Shown here: in pieces, positions 1 to 10,540 of the stretch
How the letters are laid out: each line of letters opens with the position of its first letter
How positions within the stretch are numbered: position 1 is the first letter of the stretch
NCBI GenBank assembly: GCA_001662425.1
Contig: BDDC01000697.1
Location: 1 to 47,652 of the forward strand
Direction: 5' to 3'
DNA length: 47,652 bases
Source of the DNA: Chlamydomonas sphaeroides
Taxonomy: Eukaryota; Chlorophyta; Chlorophyceae; Chlamydomonadales; Chlamydomonadaceae
The notes under the pieces: generated by a model
What the model was told of the DNA's origin: nothing
Databases searched by the model: none
Seen by the model: only the letters and a program-made list of their open reading frames with translations
Program-made: the position numbers and the translations under genes

Positions 1-66
1 CCTCCCTCCCTGCCTGCCTCCCTGCCTCCCTGCCTCCCTGCCTCCCTGCCTCCCTCCCTCCCTCCC
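1..66. repeat. CCT-rich simple repeat at contig start
   Basis: The first 66 bases are a pyrimidine-only CCTCCCTG-type simple repeat apart from scattered G. The window also ends in a pure CCCT repeat. Both edges are probably assembly breaks in low-complexity DNA, which explains why the NAT10 gene on the left and the receptor kinase on the right are incomplete. Confidence 0.9.
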
Positions 67-305
67 GCTCCCCCTGCCTCCGCCGCCCCTTCCCTCGCGC
101 CAGGCTGCTGTGGGCAGCACGTCCTCGCCTGCTTCCCACGCGCCGCCTCTGTTGCTTCGCAGCCTCACTGCCCTTCCTTCCCTCCTCCCTCCTCCCTCCA
201 CCTTTGTATCTGCTCTCGCAACCGACCTCTACCCATGTTACACCCCCTCCCTTTCCCTCCTTCCCCCTGCCTCTCCCCCATCCTGCCCCCTTTCCCCCCG
301 CGCAC

Positions 306-1907
306 CAGGCTGCTGGTTGGCAGCACGTTGAGCTCGTCGTCCAGCAGCAGGCAGTGCGGGCAGGAGGCCAGCGACAGCACCAGCCGCTCGTTGAAGCGGC
401 CCACCACGTCCTGAGGTGCGCAGGGAGGGGAGCGGGAGGGAGAGGCGGGCAGGGAGGGAGGTGAGGGCGGCCGCAGGGCAGGGCGCCTGCACAAGGCGTG
501 GGGCAGCCGGCGCTGGTTGCGGGACTCGCCGAGCAGGGCCAGCTGGCGGCGGTGGCACGTCACAAGCGCACCCTCGCCCTCGCCTTCCTTGTACGCACGC
601 CAACAAGGGCATAAGGCCACTCGGAACTGGTGCCCGCGCGTCCGTCCTCATCGTCCCGGGCCCCCTCCTGCCGCCCCTCGCCCCTCTCCTGCCGCCCCTC
701 TCCGTGTCGCCCCTCTCCTGGCGCCCACCTGGTGCGACTCGGTCCTGAACCGCAGGTGCGCGTCCATGGTCATGCTGTACAGCTGGCTGAGCGACTCCAG
801 GTTGCTCAGCAGCAGCACCACAAGGCCGCCGCCCTCCACCGTCTCGATGGAGCGCGCCAGCAGGTTGGGCGTCAGAGCCTCAAAGTCCTGAGGCCGGGCG
901 GAGGTGGAGTGGAAGATGGAGGGCGGGTTGAGGGCGAGCGAGGGAGGTCTTGGCGGGCGCAGCAGAGACCGCGCGGGCCGAGGTGTTGGGTGCGGCCAAT
1001 GGCCAGGGCTACGCCCCGGGAGCAGGGCCGCCGCCGTACGGCGTACCGTGCCGTACCTGCAGTACGGCCATGCCGTACGTGTTACCCAGGATGTTCTGGG
1101 TCTCATGGTAGTAGCAGTAGCGGATGTTGGTGGATGCCACGAAGAGCGCGAAGGGGTCCTCCTTCTCGGGGTCCAGCAGGCCGCGCTGCGCCATCTTTTT
1201 GATCTGCCGCATGCGCTTCTTCTTGTGGCTGCGGCCAGGGAATCAGGGAGGGGGAGGGTAGGATGAGGGAAGGGGGAGGGGAGAGGAGCGGCTCTGAGCG
1301 GCTGCGAAACGCGAGTACGAATGTGTGCGGGAGCGTGCGGAGCTGAGCCGGCGGCGGCAAGAATGCGAGGCGCCAGAAGGCGTGACGGATGGAGGGAAGG
1401 GGTGAGGGGTGAGGCGTAGCTCTGACTGAGCGGGTTGTGCGGTGCGGCCGCCGCTGTGTGCGGTGCCCCGCTGCGGCGGCACCTGCTGCAGCAGCCCCGT
1501 CGCCGCTGCGCGCAACACCCGGCCAAGACCCCCCTGCAGCGGCTGGCCCGGACGTCCTAGGGGACGACCACGAAGCGTAAGCTGCATCTTATGGCATTGT
1601 TAGGCTGCCAGTACCCCACCGCTGCTGCTGGCAGCCCGCGCGGGCGGCCAGGCCGCCGCCGCCCGCGGGGCATGGCCAGCGTCATGGTCCAGTACCGTGC
1701 CGACGCGCACCTGCTGAGGTGCAGCTCCTTCTTGTAGCACCATAGCACGGACGGCCGCGCCTTGACGCTGGCTTTGGAGAGCATGTAGTGCAGGTTGACG
1801 ACCTGCTCGCGCCCCTTGTCGCCGACGAGAACGAGCAGCGCGCGCTGGCGCGTCTTTGCGCAGTTCTCAATAAGCGTCCGGATGCGAGCATCCACCTTCT
1901 TCCTCAT
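306..1907 (-). CDS. NAT10: RNA cytidine acetyltransferase NAT10/Kre33, 5' part (partial)
   Basis: This is the N-terminal part of the NAT10/Kre33 family, nucleolar enzymes that make N4-acetylcytidine in 18S rRNA and tRNA using acetyl-CoA and ATP. Exons read on the minus strand are 1907-1711, 1228-1057, 887-729 and 410-306. Their phases join cleanly into 211 codons. Family signatures include MRKKVDARIRTLIEN at the start, then MLSKASVKARPSVLWCYKKE, IRYCYYHETQNILGNTYGM, LTPNLLARSIETVEGGG, and DVVGRFNERLVLSLASC ending in LLLDDELNVLP. All of these lie in the N-terminal DUF1726 region that precedes the helicase and GNAT domains. The usual length is about 1000 residues, so roughly four fifths of the protein lies beyond the contig edge. 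The ATG at 1905-1907 matches the family start. It is divergent from the RAP-domain gene across about 570 bp. Identification is secure from sequence recognition. Confidence 0.94.
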
Positions 1908-2473
1908 GGCTGCAACGTCGCCGTGCGAGGCCGCTCAGGGCACAAGCTGGCGCTGTCGATGCCGGCTGGCCGGCGGCTTGCCGTTTAGGCCTCCCTTGTG
2001 TATTATGCTACTTGTGTTGATGCAAGCTGCTGCAATGGATATCACGCGATCGATAAGGTGGCAGGGTTGTTGCTTTCGCACGCCTGTTTGCGCTGTGTCT
2101 CGCCACAAGCTCACTGTGGCAGCGTCGTGATAAACGTGCATGTACTGGCCACTGTATAGCGATGCAGCGCGGTGCGGGCGCAGAAGCCGGGATGGGGCGC
2201 AGAAGAGCAACGGTCGGCGGACTATTTTGGGAATAGCCACCTACTGCTGCCATAGCGGTGGTCAATTGCACCAAGTACTAGTCAGGTTACGCAACGTAAG
2301 CAAGGAACGTCCACAGCATGGTGGCGCCGACTGCGCCACACCCAAAGCATGGTTATTCACCACAGCCTGCACCGCTTGCCAATTGAAAGAACTGTGAAAC
2401 GGTCCAGAAGACGGAAGTGACCAGGCGTGGCTAGTGCGCCGGCGTCCCAGGCTGGGCGCCGGCGAACCACAAC
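1908..2473. promoter_or_regulatory. Divergent intergenic region between NAT10 and the RAP-domain gene
   Basis: These 566 bp separate two divergently transcribed start codons and must hold both promoters and 5' UTRs. The stretch is visibly less GC-rich than the flanking coding sequence, which is common for algal promoters. I see no clear TATA box at a convincing distance and no gene in it. Confidence 0.5.
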
Positions 2474-5400
2474 ATGGACTCCGCCGCCTCGCTATCGGGC
2501 TTGTCACTGCAGGCCAAGGTGCGATCCTCTACATGTTGCCATGCTGTTGGACCACAACTGCAGCTGTGCCGCCACAACTCAACGCGGCCTCTCGCAACCA
2601 CGCCTCAGGTCCGCATATTGCTCCCTGGCTGGCCCGGCCCGCCCCGCCCGGTGCCTTCGTCCACGCCACACCCAGCGCCCCGGGCCCAGCAACAGGTGCG
2701 TGTGCTCGCATTGTGTCGCCCAAGGCTTCCCCGCAGCAGGGTTGCGCGCAAGGATGTAACGCACCCTTCGCAAGGCCCCGGCGTCACTCATCCCGTGCGC
2801 CCTGGTCGCCCCACACACAGGCTCCATGCGGCAGCGGCAGCAGCAGCAGCAGTTGCCTCCGCATCTCATCCAGCAGCTCGCGGTGGTCCTACGGCAGCAT
2901 CACCTCCACGCGCCGAGGCCGCGCCCAGTCCTTGAGCGCGGCGGCTACCCGCCACGCCAGCGGCGCCCGGACCAGCAGCAGCGGCGATAGCCTAGACCCC
3001 GGCCCAGGGCCATGTGCTAACGGTGTAGATTCCCACGCACCACAAGGCCTGATAGATCTCTTGCACCCGGACATTCTTGCGGACCTTGACCCGGACGAGG
3101 CTGCCCTGCTGCTGCCCCTGGAGGAGCAGAAAGCGGCCGCCAGCCCGCGTGGGCCCGGGTCAGTAGCCCAAGCGCCGCGCCCTGGCCGCCTTGCGCTTCC
3201 GTCGCTCCAGCGACCGCCGCCGGCTCGACCAGCGCCGGTCCGCGAGACCCGGCCTCCCCTGCCGCCCCAGCCCCAGCGGCAGGCACCGCCAGCGCATGGC
3301 GACGGTGCGCCCACGACGGCGCCACTGCAGGGCGCAAGCCCCGGACTGCTCGCTGCGGGCAGCGGTGCTACTGCTCCTGTACCCGGCGTGCCGCCGGGCT
3401 CCCTGGGGCGGCGCCACTCCGGCGCTTTGTCGCCCGGTGTCCCTGTCCCTGTGCAGCCTCTGCTGGCCCCATCCCAAGGCACAATCCCATCGGGCCCGCT
3501 CGACCTGCTCGACCTGGCCGAGCACGCGGACCTGTACCCGGAGCTGTACCGGGGCGAGCAGCATCGCATGCCGGTGGTGGAGCAGCCGCCGCCGTTGGCG
3601 CAGCAGCAGGAGCAGCCCCAGCCCGACCCACATGGGCCAGGGGCACACGCCCCTGAGCCACGACACGGCGACCAGGCGCAAGCTGCGGCGCAGTGGCCCC
3701 AGGCGCCGTCGGCGCCACAGCCGCAAGCCAGCCAGCCGGCAGTGCGAGCCAGCCAGTCGCTGCCGCAGCAGCCGCAGCACCTGCCGGGGGCTCCGGCGCC
3801 AGGCGGCTCAGGGCAGGCGGCGGAGCCGCAGGCACGCTCTGGTCCTGGCCCGGTCGCTGCCGGGAGCGGTGAGCGATCGCCAGCTGGTGGCATGCAGCTG
3901 GACTTGGGCCACCCTCGCGCTGGGACTGATGGTGGCGAGGCGCAGCCCCGGCCGGGCCTGCTGGGTCTCCTGGACGCGGCCCTCGCGGCCGGCCTCCACC
4001 CTGACGAGGCCGCCCTGCTGCTACCCCTGGACGAGCAGCAGCACGAGGCTGCGCTGTCGGGGCCCGGTGCCACGGCCCCAGGGAAGCACCATGGCGGCCA
4101 CTCGCGGGCAGCGCCGCAGCGGCCGCCGGCGCCGCCGTCGCGTGCCGAGCAATATCAGCTGCTGCAGGCCCAGCAGCTAACACCACCAGCGCCTGCCCGC
4201 TCCTCAGCCACGGCGGCACCGGTGAGGGACGCCAGCACTCGGCCGGTCGCTAGCGGCGGCGGCATTCCTGCTCCAGGCGCCAGCATGCGGCCGGACGCGG
4301 CTGTGCCGGGCTCCGGCTCGGCCGGCAGCGCTGCCCAGCTGCCACCGGGTCATAAGGGCATTGACGACGTCGATGCGGCCGCGCTTCTGCAGCTCGCCGA
4401 GGAGTGGGCGGACGCCGGCGTGGCGGGCGCAGTGGGGCCCCCTCCAGGGCCCCTCCCTGGCGAGAAGGGTCAGCCGCCACCGCAGCGGCCCCCGGCGGCA
4501 TGCTCAACGCAGCGACCTGCGGAGCAGCCGCGACTACCGGAGCCGCAGCAGCCGAGCCTATCGGACCCGACCCACGCCGGTCCCACGGCGGCGTTGGAGC
4601 AACAATCTGGCTCTGGCCCTGTTGCCGTTGGCAGCGAGAAACCTGAGTCAGTTCTTGGTTTCCCTCCGAGCCCAGCCGTGCCAGTCCCTGTGCATGAGTC
4701 CGAGACCAGCGTGGCTCAGCCCCGGCCGGGCCTGCTGGGTCTCCTGGACGCGGCCCTCGCGGCCGGCCTCCACCCTGACGAGGCCGCCCTGCTGCTACCC
4801 CTGGACGAGCAGCAGCACGAGGCTGCGCTGTCGGGGCCCGGTGCCACGGCCCCAGGGAAGCGCCCTACTGGCTACGCACCACCAGCCCCGCAGCGGCCGC
4901 CGGCGTTGCCGGCGCGGCATGCGCGTGGTGAGCAGCCATCGCCGGTGGAGACGCAGCAGCAGGTGCCGCCAGAGCCTGGCCCACCAGGTCCCACGGCGGC
5001 GCCACTGCAATCCGGTGACCCCCGCCCTGTTTCTGCCGACGGCGGCGCCGCGGCACCAACGCTCGGCGACTCCCAGGGCCGAGCCCGAGCGCCGCGCTCC
5101 AAGCAGGCCCGGCTGCAGCAGCCGCAGCAGTCGGCCCAACCAGCGTCCGGCCGCTCCGAGTCCGCCGGCGGATCTCAGCCGCGAGCTGCTCGCTCTGGCT
5201 CGGTCGCTGCTGGCAAAGGTGACCCCGCTGCATCCCACGGCGCCTCAGAACCTCGCGCAACCCGCACACCACACGCCGACGGGCAGCAGCGTGCGGTGGC
5301 CGCCGGCCGCCGCGAGGCAGCTGCCAGCGCACTGACCGCCCCGGAGGTGCCCGTGTTCGCCGGCCTGCTGGGCGAGCTGCGCGCTGCCGACCTGCACACA

Positions 5401-8400
5401 TGGGCACAGCTCGTACGGCAATACAATGGGCCCATGGGCGCGAGGTTTGGCGTGGACGGCCTGTTCCGGGCGGCACACTTCGTGGACAGCTGCGGCAACA
5501 TCGTGAGCCACGAGGCCAGCCTGCGTAAGGGCGGCGGCTTTGCCGCCAGCGACGGCGGCGTTGCCGCCAGCGGCGGCGCGGACGCGGGCGCCCCGGCGAT
5601 CGACGCGGAGGAGTTGTCCAGCCTGGTGCAGGGCCTGGTGCAGGCTGTGACGGCGGACCCGTGGCGCCCGGGCGGCGAGCGCGCGTGCCGGCTGCTGTGG
5701 GCTCTGGCCAAGCTGAGCTGCCTACGCGACGGCGACGCTGAGGAGGCCACCGAGCCGCTGCAGGCCTCCGGCGCCGCGACGCCCCGGGGCGAGCAGCCGT
5801 ACCGGGCGCCGCTGCCGCCGGCCGCCATGGCGGCGCACGGCACGTCGGCGGCCACGTCGGCTGTGTCGAAGCTGCTCGGCAGGCTGCACATTGAGGCGGT
5901 GCCAGAGATGGCGCCCGAGCGGTCCCTGGACGGCCGGCTCCTAGTCATGGCCGCATGGGGCCTGGCGCGGCTCACGTCCGCCGGCTACATTAACTACAGC
6001 CAGCTGGCGGCCACGCTGCCGCCGGCCTCCAAGTCAGTCCTGCCGCGCCAGGCCTCCGGCAGCGGCGCGGGCGTGGACGCCACGCGGGCTCGGGTGTGGG
6101 ACGCGCTGTGCGGCGCGCTGCAGCCGCTGGTGGCGGAGCTAAAGCCGCGCGAGGCCGCCAACGCGCTGTGGGCGCTGGCCTCTGTGCGGCACACCGCGCA
6201 CCCGGTGTTCGGCGCGCTGACGGCGGCGCTGGAGCCGGCGCTGGCGGCGACGGCCAGGGGCGCGCCCGGCGGCGCGAACGACCAGGTGGGTGGGGTGAGC
6301 TGTGGTGTGATGCTGTGGCATCTGGCTGCCGGTGGGTTCTCAGCGGTGCTTGGAGCCCTGGCCCAAGGTGCCTGAGCATCGGCGTCAGCGGAGCATGGAT
6401 GCCGCCGGCGATGGCACATGCTGGACGGCGCAGGGCCGGAGAGCGTCGCACAAGCCCCTTTGCGCTCCTCTCGCCCCTCCTCTGGACCTCCCTCGACCGC
6501 CAAGGACCTGGCCAACACGGTTTGGGCGCTGGCGCGCGCACGGATCGACCCCGACAGCCCCGTGCTGCGGCTGGCGGAGGCGGCCACGCTGCGGCTCGCC
6601 AGGAACCCGCTGCCTCCGCAGCACGTGGTGTGCCTGCTGTGGTCGTTCTGCAGCCTGCGCTTCAGGCCGTTGGGGCAGCATGACGCGCAGGGCGCCGCCG
6701 CAGGAGCCGACAAGGGCGGCGGCGGCGAGGCTCTGCGGCGCGTGCCCCGGCTGTACGAGGTGCTGGGTGCACAGGCGGCCAGGTCCAACATCCTGACCCG
6801 TGGGGACCTGGGCGAGGTGGCGCAGGTGGGGCGGGGTCGTGGTGACGGGACGGCTGGATGGGGGCTGGACGCCAGGGGCACTCATGGAGCCGGATAGCGG
6901 GAGGCGCCCGCGCACGCTTAAGTCCAAGTCTGGGCCATCATACTCTGCATTGGCTTGAGGCCTGCACAGCCGCCTTCTGGTTGCTCCTACCTTGGCCGCC
7001 CCTCGATACCGCATCATTTTGTGTTTGCCGCCTCGCGGCCCCGCAGCTGGTGTGGTCCCTGGGCCGCACCAGGCAGCTCACCGTGCCGCTGCTGGAGGCG
7101 GCGGCGGGGCGGCTGGTGGCTGGCAGCCAGCGGCTGTCGCTGCGGGAGGCGGCCATGGTGGCGTCGGCCTACAGCGACAGCAGGTGGGCAGCCGGAAGAG
7201 GGCGTGGAACGTGCTGGAGAGGCATGTTGCTTCGCGAGCGATGGTTTGCTGGTGGCTGGCGCGTAAAGCGTGCGTGCGTGTTGCGCCGACTCACCTTATG
7301 CAATATGCAATATGCCATATGCAACATGCTCTCCTTATGCAATATGCTCCCCTTCTGGCCGCAGCTGCCGGTACCCGCAGCCCGCGCTGTTCTCCGCGCT
7401 GCTGCGGCGCGCCGCCACGCTGCCGGCGCGCGCGCTGGAGGCCGAGCCGCACGGCGAGGTGTCGATCGCGCTGCTGCTGCGGGGCCTGGCCTGGGCGGGC
7501 TGCTACGACCAGGTGCGTTCAAGCGTTCACTAGAACAGAACCCCGATGTGTGTGATCGGGGAGGCAACGGGGCTCGGCGCGACAGCATCGCGCGACAGGC
7601 TGCCGACAGTAACCATTCCTAGCCATAGCGCACCCCTGGACGCTGCCTGTCGCCCACTTGAGCATCAAACCCAACCTGAAACTCGTGCCCCGCTGCCGCT
7701 ATGCATCCACTTCCCAACCCCGCAGGCCGTCTACGCGCGCCTGTGCGACGCGCTCACGTGCCGCCTGCACAGCATCCAGCCGCAGCCGCTGGCCATGGCG
7801 CTGTGGGCGCTGGCCGGCGTGCAGCACCGGCAGGCCTCCTTCCTGCGCCCCGCCGCCACGGTCGCCGCCGCGCTGGCGCCGCACTTCCGAGGCGGCGAGC
7901 TCACCACAGCGGCCATGGCCTTCGCGCAGCTGGGAGTCCGCTGCCCGGAATTCTTCGACGCCGCCGCGCTGGCCCTGACGTCGCTGCGGGGCAGCGGCGG
8001 CGCCGCCGCGCGCCGGCCCGCCGAGGCCGGGGCGCAGCTGGAGGCGGCGGGCGGCCGAGGCAGGGGCTCGGGGCCGGTGGCTGATGCACTGGAGCGCAAG
8101 GGCAGCAGCCAGCCGCCGCCGCTGTGGGACTCCATGGTACCAGGCGAGGCGGTGCCGGGCTCCGAGGACGAGGAGGAGGAGTACGAGGAGGCGCAGGAGG
8201 CGGACGAGGAGGAGGCCGAGGAGGAGCAGGAGATGGGGTACGACAATCTGCTTGAGAGCGACAGCAGCGGCGCGACCGTGGCCTCGGCTCCCGCCGCGAA
8301 GGGCCGTGGCGCTCGGCGGCCGCGCGGCGGGCGGCGGCACTGGATGTCCAAGGCCAAGGACGCGTCGCTGCGGCAGCGCTGGCGCCTGGTGGAGCTGCTA

Positions 8401-10316
8401 AACCCGCAGGAGCTGGCCAACGGCATGGCGGCCTTCGCCATGGCCGGCCACGTCGACGAGGCGCTGTTCGCCCGTGTCGAGGTACGTAGGGCGGCTCGTG
8501 TCATTACGAACGGGCGTACAGCACCTAGCCCGGGGCACTGCGTCTCCTCCCCGGACTTCCCCAGCCGCTCACTCCCTGCTCCCGTCCCGTGCCGCTGCAG
8601 GTCCGCGCCGGGCGCCTGCTGCGCGCCTCTGCGCTGCTGCGCCGCCGCCGCGCCGCGCAGCCCGCGCTCGCCGCCGGCCGGCCCGTGGCCTGGGTGGACC
8701 TGTCGGGCCCCGCCGCCGTCAAGCTGCTGTGGGCGTTTGTGGCCGTGGGCGCCGGCCCCGAGTGCGACGTCCTGGCGCCGCTGGTGCACCGCATCGGCGA
8801 GCTGCTGCCGTCGCTGCGCTCCAAAGACCTGTCGGCGCTGGCTTGGGCGCTGGCCACGGCGGCCACGCTGCCTCGCAGCCGGGAGCTGCTGGCGCGCGTG
8901 GTGCGCCTGACCGAGCTCAACGCACCACGCTTCGCGCTGGCCGAGCTGGGGACCGTGGCCTGGGCCGCCGCCAGCATGCAGCTGCCGGACGCGCAGCTGC
9001 TGGCGGCGTGCGAGGCTATGGTCCTGGCGGCGACGGCGGAGGTGGAGGCAGTGGCGGCGGCCGACGGAGGCGCGGGACGCCGGCGCCGCCGCGGGCTGAC
9101 CGTCCAGGCACTGTCGGATGTGGCGTGGGCGCACTCGGCCCTGCGGCTGTACCACCCAAAGCTGCTAGCGGCGGCAGCGGATCTGGCGGCGCGGCAGCTG
9201 ACGGCGGCGGCCGAGGCGCTCGTCGCCGCCGCCGACGCACGCGCGGCCAGCGCCGCGCCCGGCTGGGGCACCGCCGCGCCGTACGCTTCGCAAGCAACCG
9301 GTGCTGACGCCAACGCTATCGCTGACGACGCTACCGACAAGGCGCAGACGGCCCGCGTCCCGCGCGGCAAGGTGGCGCCGCCGCCGCCTCCAGAGCCGCA
9401 GCACCTGATCGCGCTTCTGGAGTCGGTGGCGGTGTGGGCGGCGGGCCAGGCGCAGGCGGCGCCGCTGGGTTGCTACCATGACGGCCTGTTCCGCTCCGCT
9501 GCCGGCCTGCTGCTGGCTCGGCTAGATGAGCTGAGCTCGGACCAGGTGGCGGCGCTGGCATGGAATTGCGCCGCTGTGCTGCACCACCTACCGCCGCCGT
9601 CAGGGCCGGCGTCGGAGGCAGCAACAGCGGCGGAGCAGCACCCGGTGCTGGTGCTGCTGGCAGCCTTGTCGCAGCTGCTGGAGGCGCAGCGGCCCGATTC
9701 GTTCGAGCCACCGGAGCTGGTGCAGCTGGCGGCGGCGGCCGCGGCGGCGGCCGACTACGCGGCGGCGGTGCCCGGCGGCGCGGCGGCGCCGCTGGCGCTG
9801 CCGCCGGCGCTGGCGGAGCTGGCGGTGGCGGAGTGGGACGCTGCGCCGTCGCGCGACATGCGGCGCGCAGTGGTGGAGCTGGCCACGGCGCTGACGGAGC
9901 GTGGGTTCCTCGGCGTGGAGCTTAACGCGAGGAGCGAGGACGGCAGGGTGCCCATCGACGTGGCGGCACGCGCGCCGCCGACCGCGGGCGCCGTCGCCGG
10001 CGTGCGCTACGCGTTCCTGCCGGCTGGGCCTCAGCAGCTGTCGGCGGAGGCGCGGGGCGGCCAGCTGCGGTGGGGGTCGCTGGCTCTGCGTGCGCGGCTG
10101 CTCGAGGCGCGCGGATGGCAGGTGGTGGTGCTGCCGCTGGATTTGGGACAGGGGGCTGGTCGCGAGGAGCAGGAGGCGGGGGCGGCGAGGGAGCAGAGGG
10201 CGGGCCGGGGCGCGACTCCGCCGGCTGTGGCGGACACGCGTGAGGCGGTCCGGGACACGCGCGGGGCAATCCGCAGGGTGCTGAAGGAGGTGCTGAGGGC
10301 GGCCCGAGGCAGCTAG
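2474..10316 (+). CDS. RAP-domain protein with OPR/FASTK-like helical repeats, putative plastid RNA factor
   Basis: Exons 2474-2518, 2821-6285, 6505-6825, 7047-7183, 7365-7512, 7726-8481 and 8601-10316 join in phase to 2195 residues. The first 70 or so residues (MDSAASLSGLSLQAK, then Ser/Arg/Ala-rich) look like a chloroplast transit peptide. Residues 70-850 are a disordered Pro/Gln/Ala-rich region holding DPDEAALLLPL-type repeats. Residues 860-1990 carry helical repeats of the kind LWALA, ANTVWALARA, LVWSLGRTRQL and MALWALAGVQH. Near residue 1425 is an acidic Glu-rich stretch. Residues 2075-2145 form a RAP-like domain around LEARGWQVVVLPLDLG. Proteins of this build bind organellar transcripts in green algae and control their stability, processing or translation. 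The target RNA cannot be read from the sequence. The splice acceptor at 6504 is CAAG rather than CAG and is the weakest junction. The plastid location is inferred. Confidence 0.85.
3943..4086 (+). repeat. 144-bp direct repeat, copy 1
   Basis: Copy 1 of a 144-bp segment inside exon 2 of the RAP-domain gene. By eye it is identical base for base to 4717-4860. It encodes RPGLLGLLDAALAAGLHP followed by DEAALLLPLDEQQHEAALSG. The copies start 774 bp apart, a multiple of three, so both are in frame. Diverged relatives occur near 3050, 3500 and 4350. Confidence 0.93.
4717..4860 (+). repeat. 144-bp direct repeat, copy 2
   Basis: Second copy of the 144-bp in-frame repeat in the RAP-domain gene, identical to 3943-4086 as read by eye. 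Flanking bases differ immediately outside the unit on both sides, which defines its limits. Confidence 0.93.
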
Positions 10317-10540
10317 CGGTGTTAAGCCGTGAACTAGATGTCTGCGCGTGTGTGTGATAGTGCAGAGAAGACTAGGAAGCATGTTGATGAATGCGTGAAG
10401 AGCCTGATGTAGGCGGACTGTACTGCAGTGAAACCTCGCTCGCCCATGTCTATAGCTGGGTTGGCGCCGCCCATACCAGGTAGCGGCATATCCAAACACA
10501 GCTGGCAATTAGGCCTACACGGCTCATACGGGCGTTGCCT

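Noticed and set aside
1..66. Telomere-like repeat
   Set aside because: Green-algal telomeres are TTTTAGGG or TTTAGGG. CCT/CCCTG repeats do not match and look like an ordinary microsatellite at an assembly break.
7731..9155. 474-codon minus-strand open frame opposite the RAP gene
   Set aside because: Antisense shadow. The plus-strand exons carry the helical repeats and join in phase.
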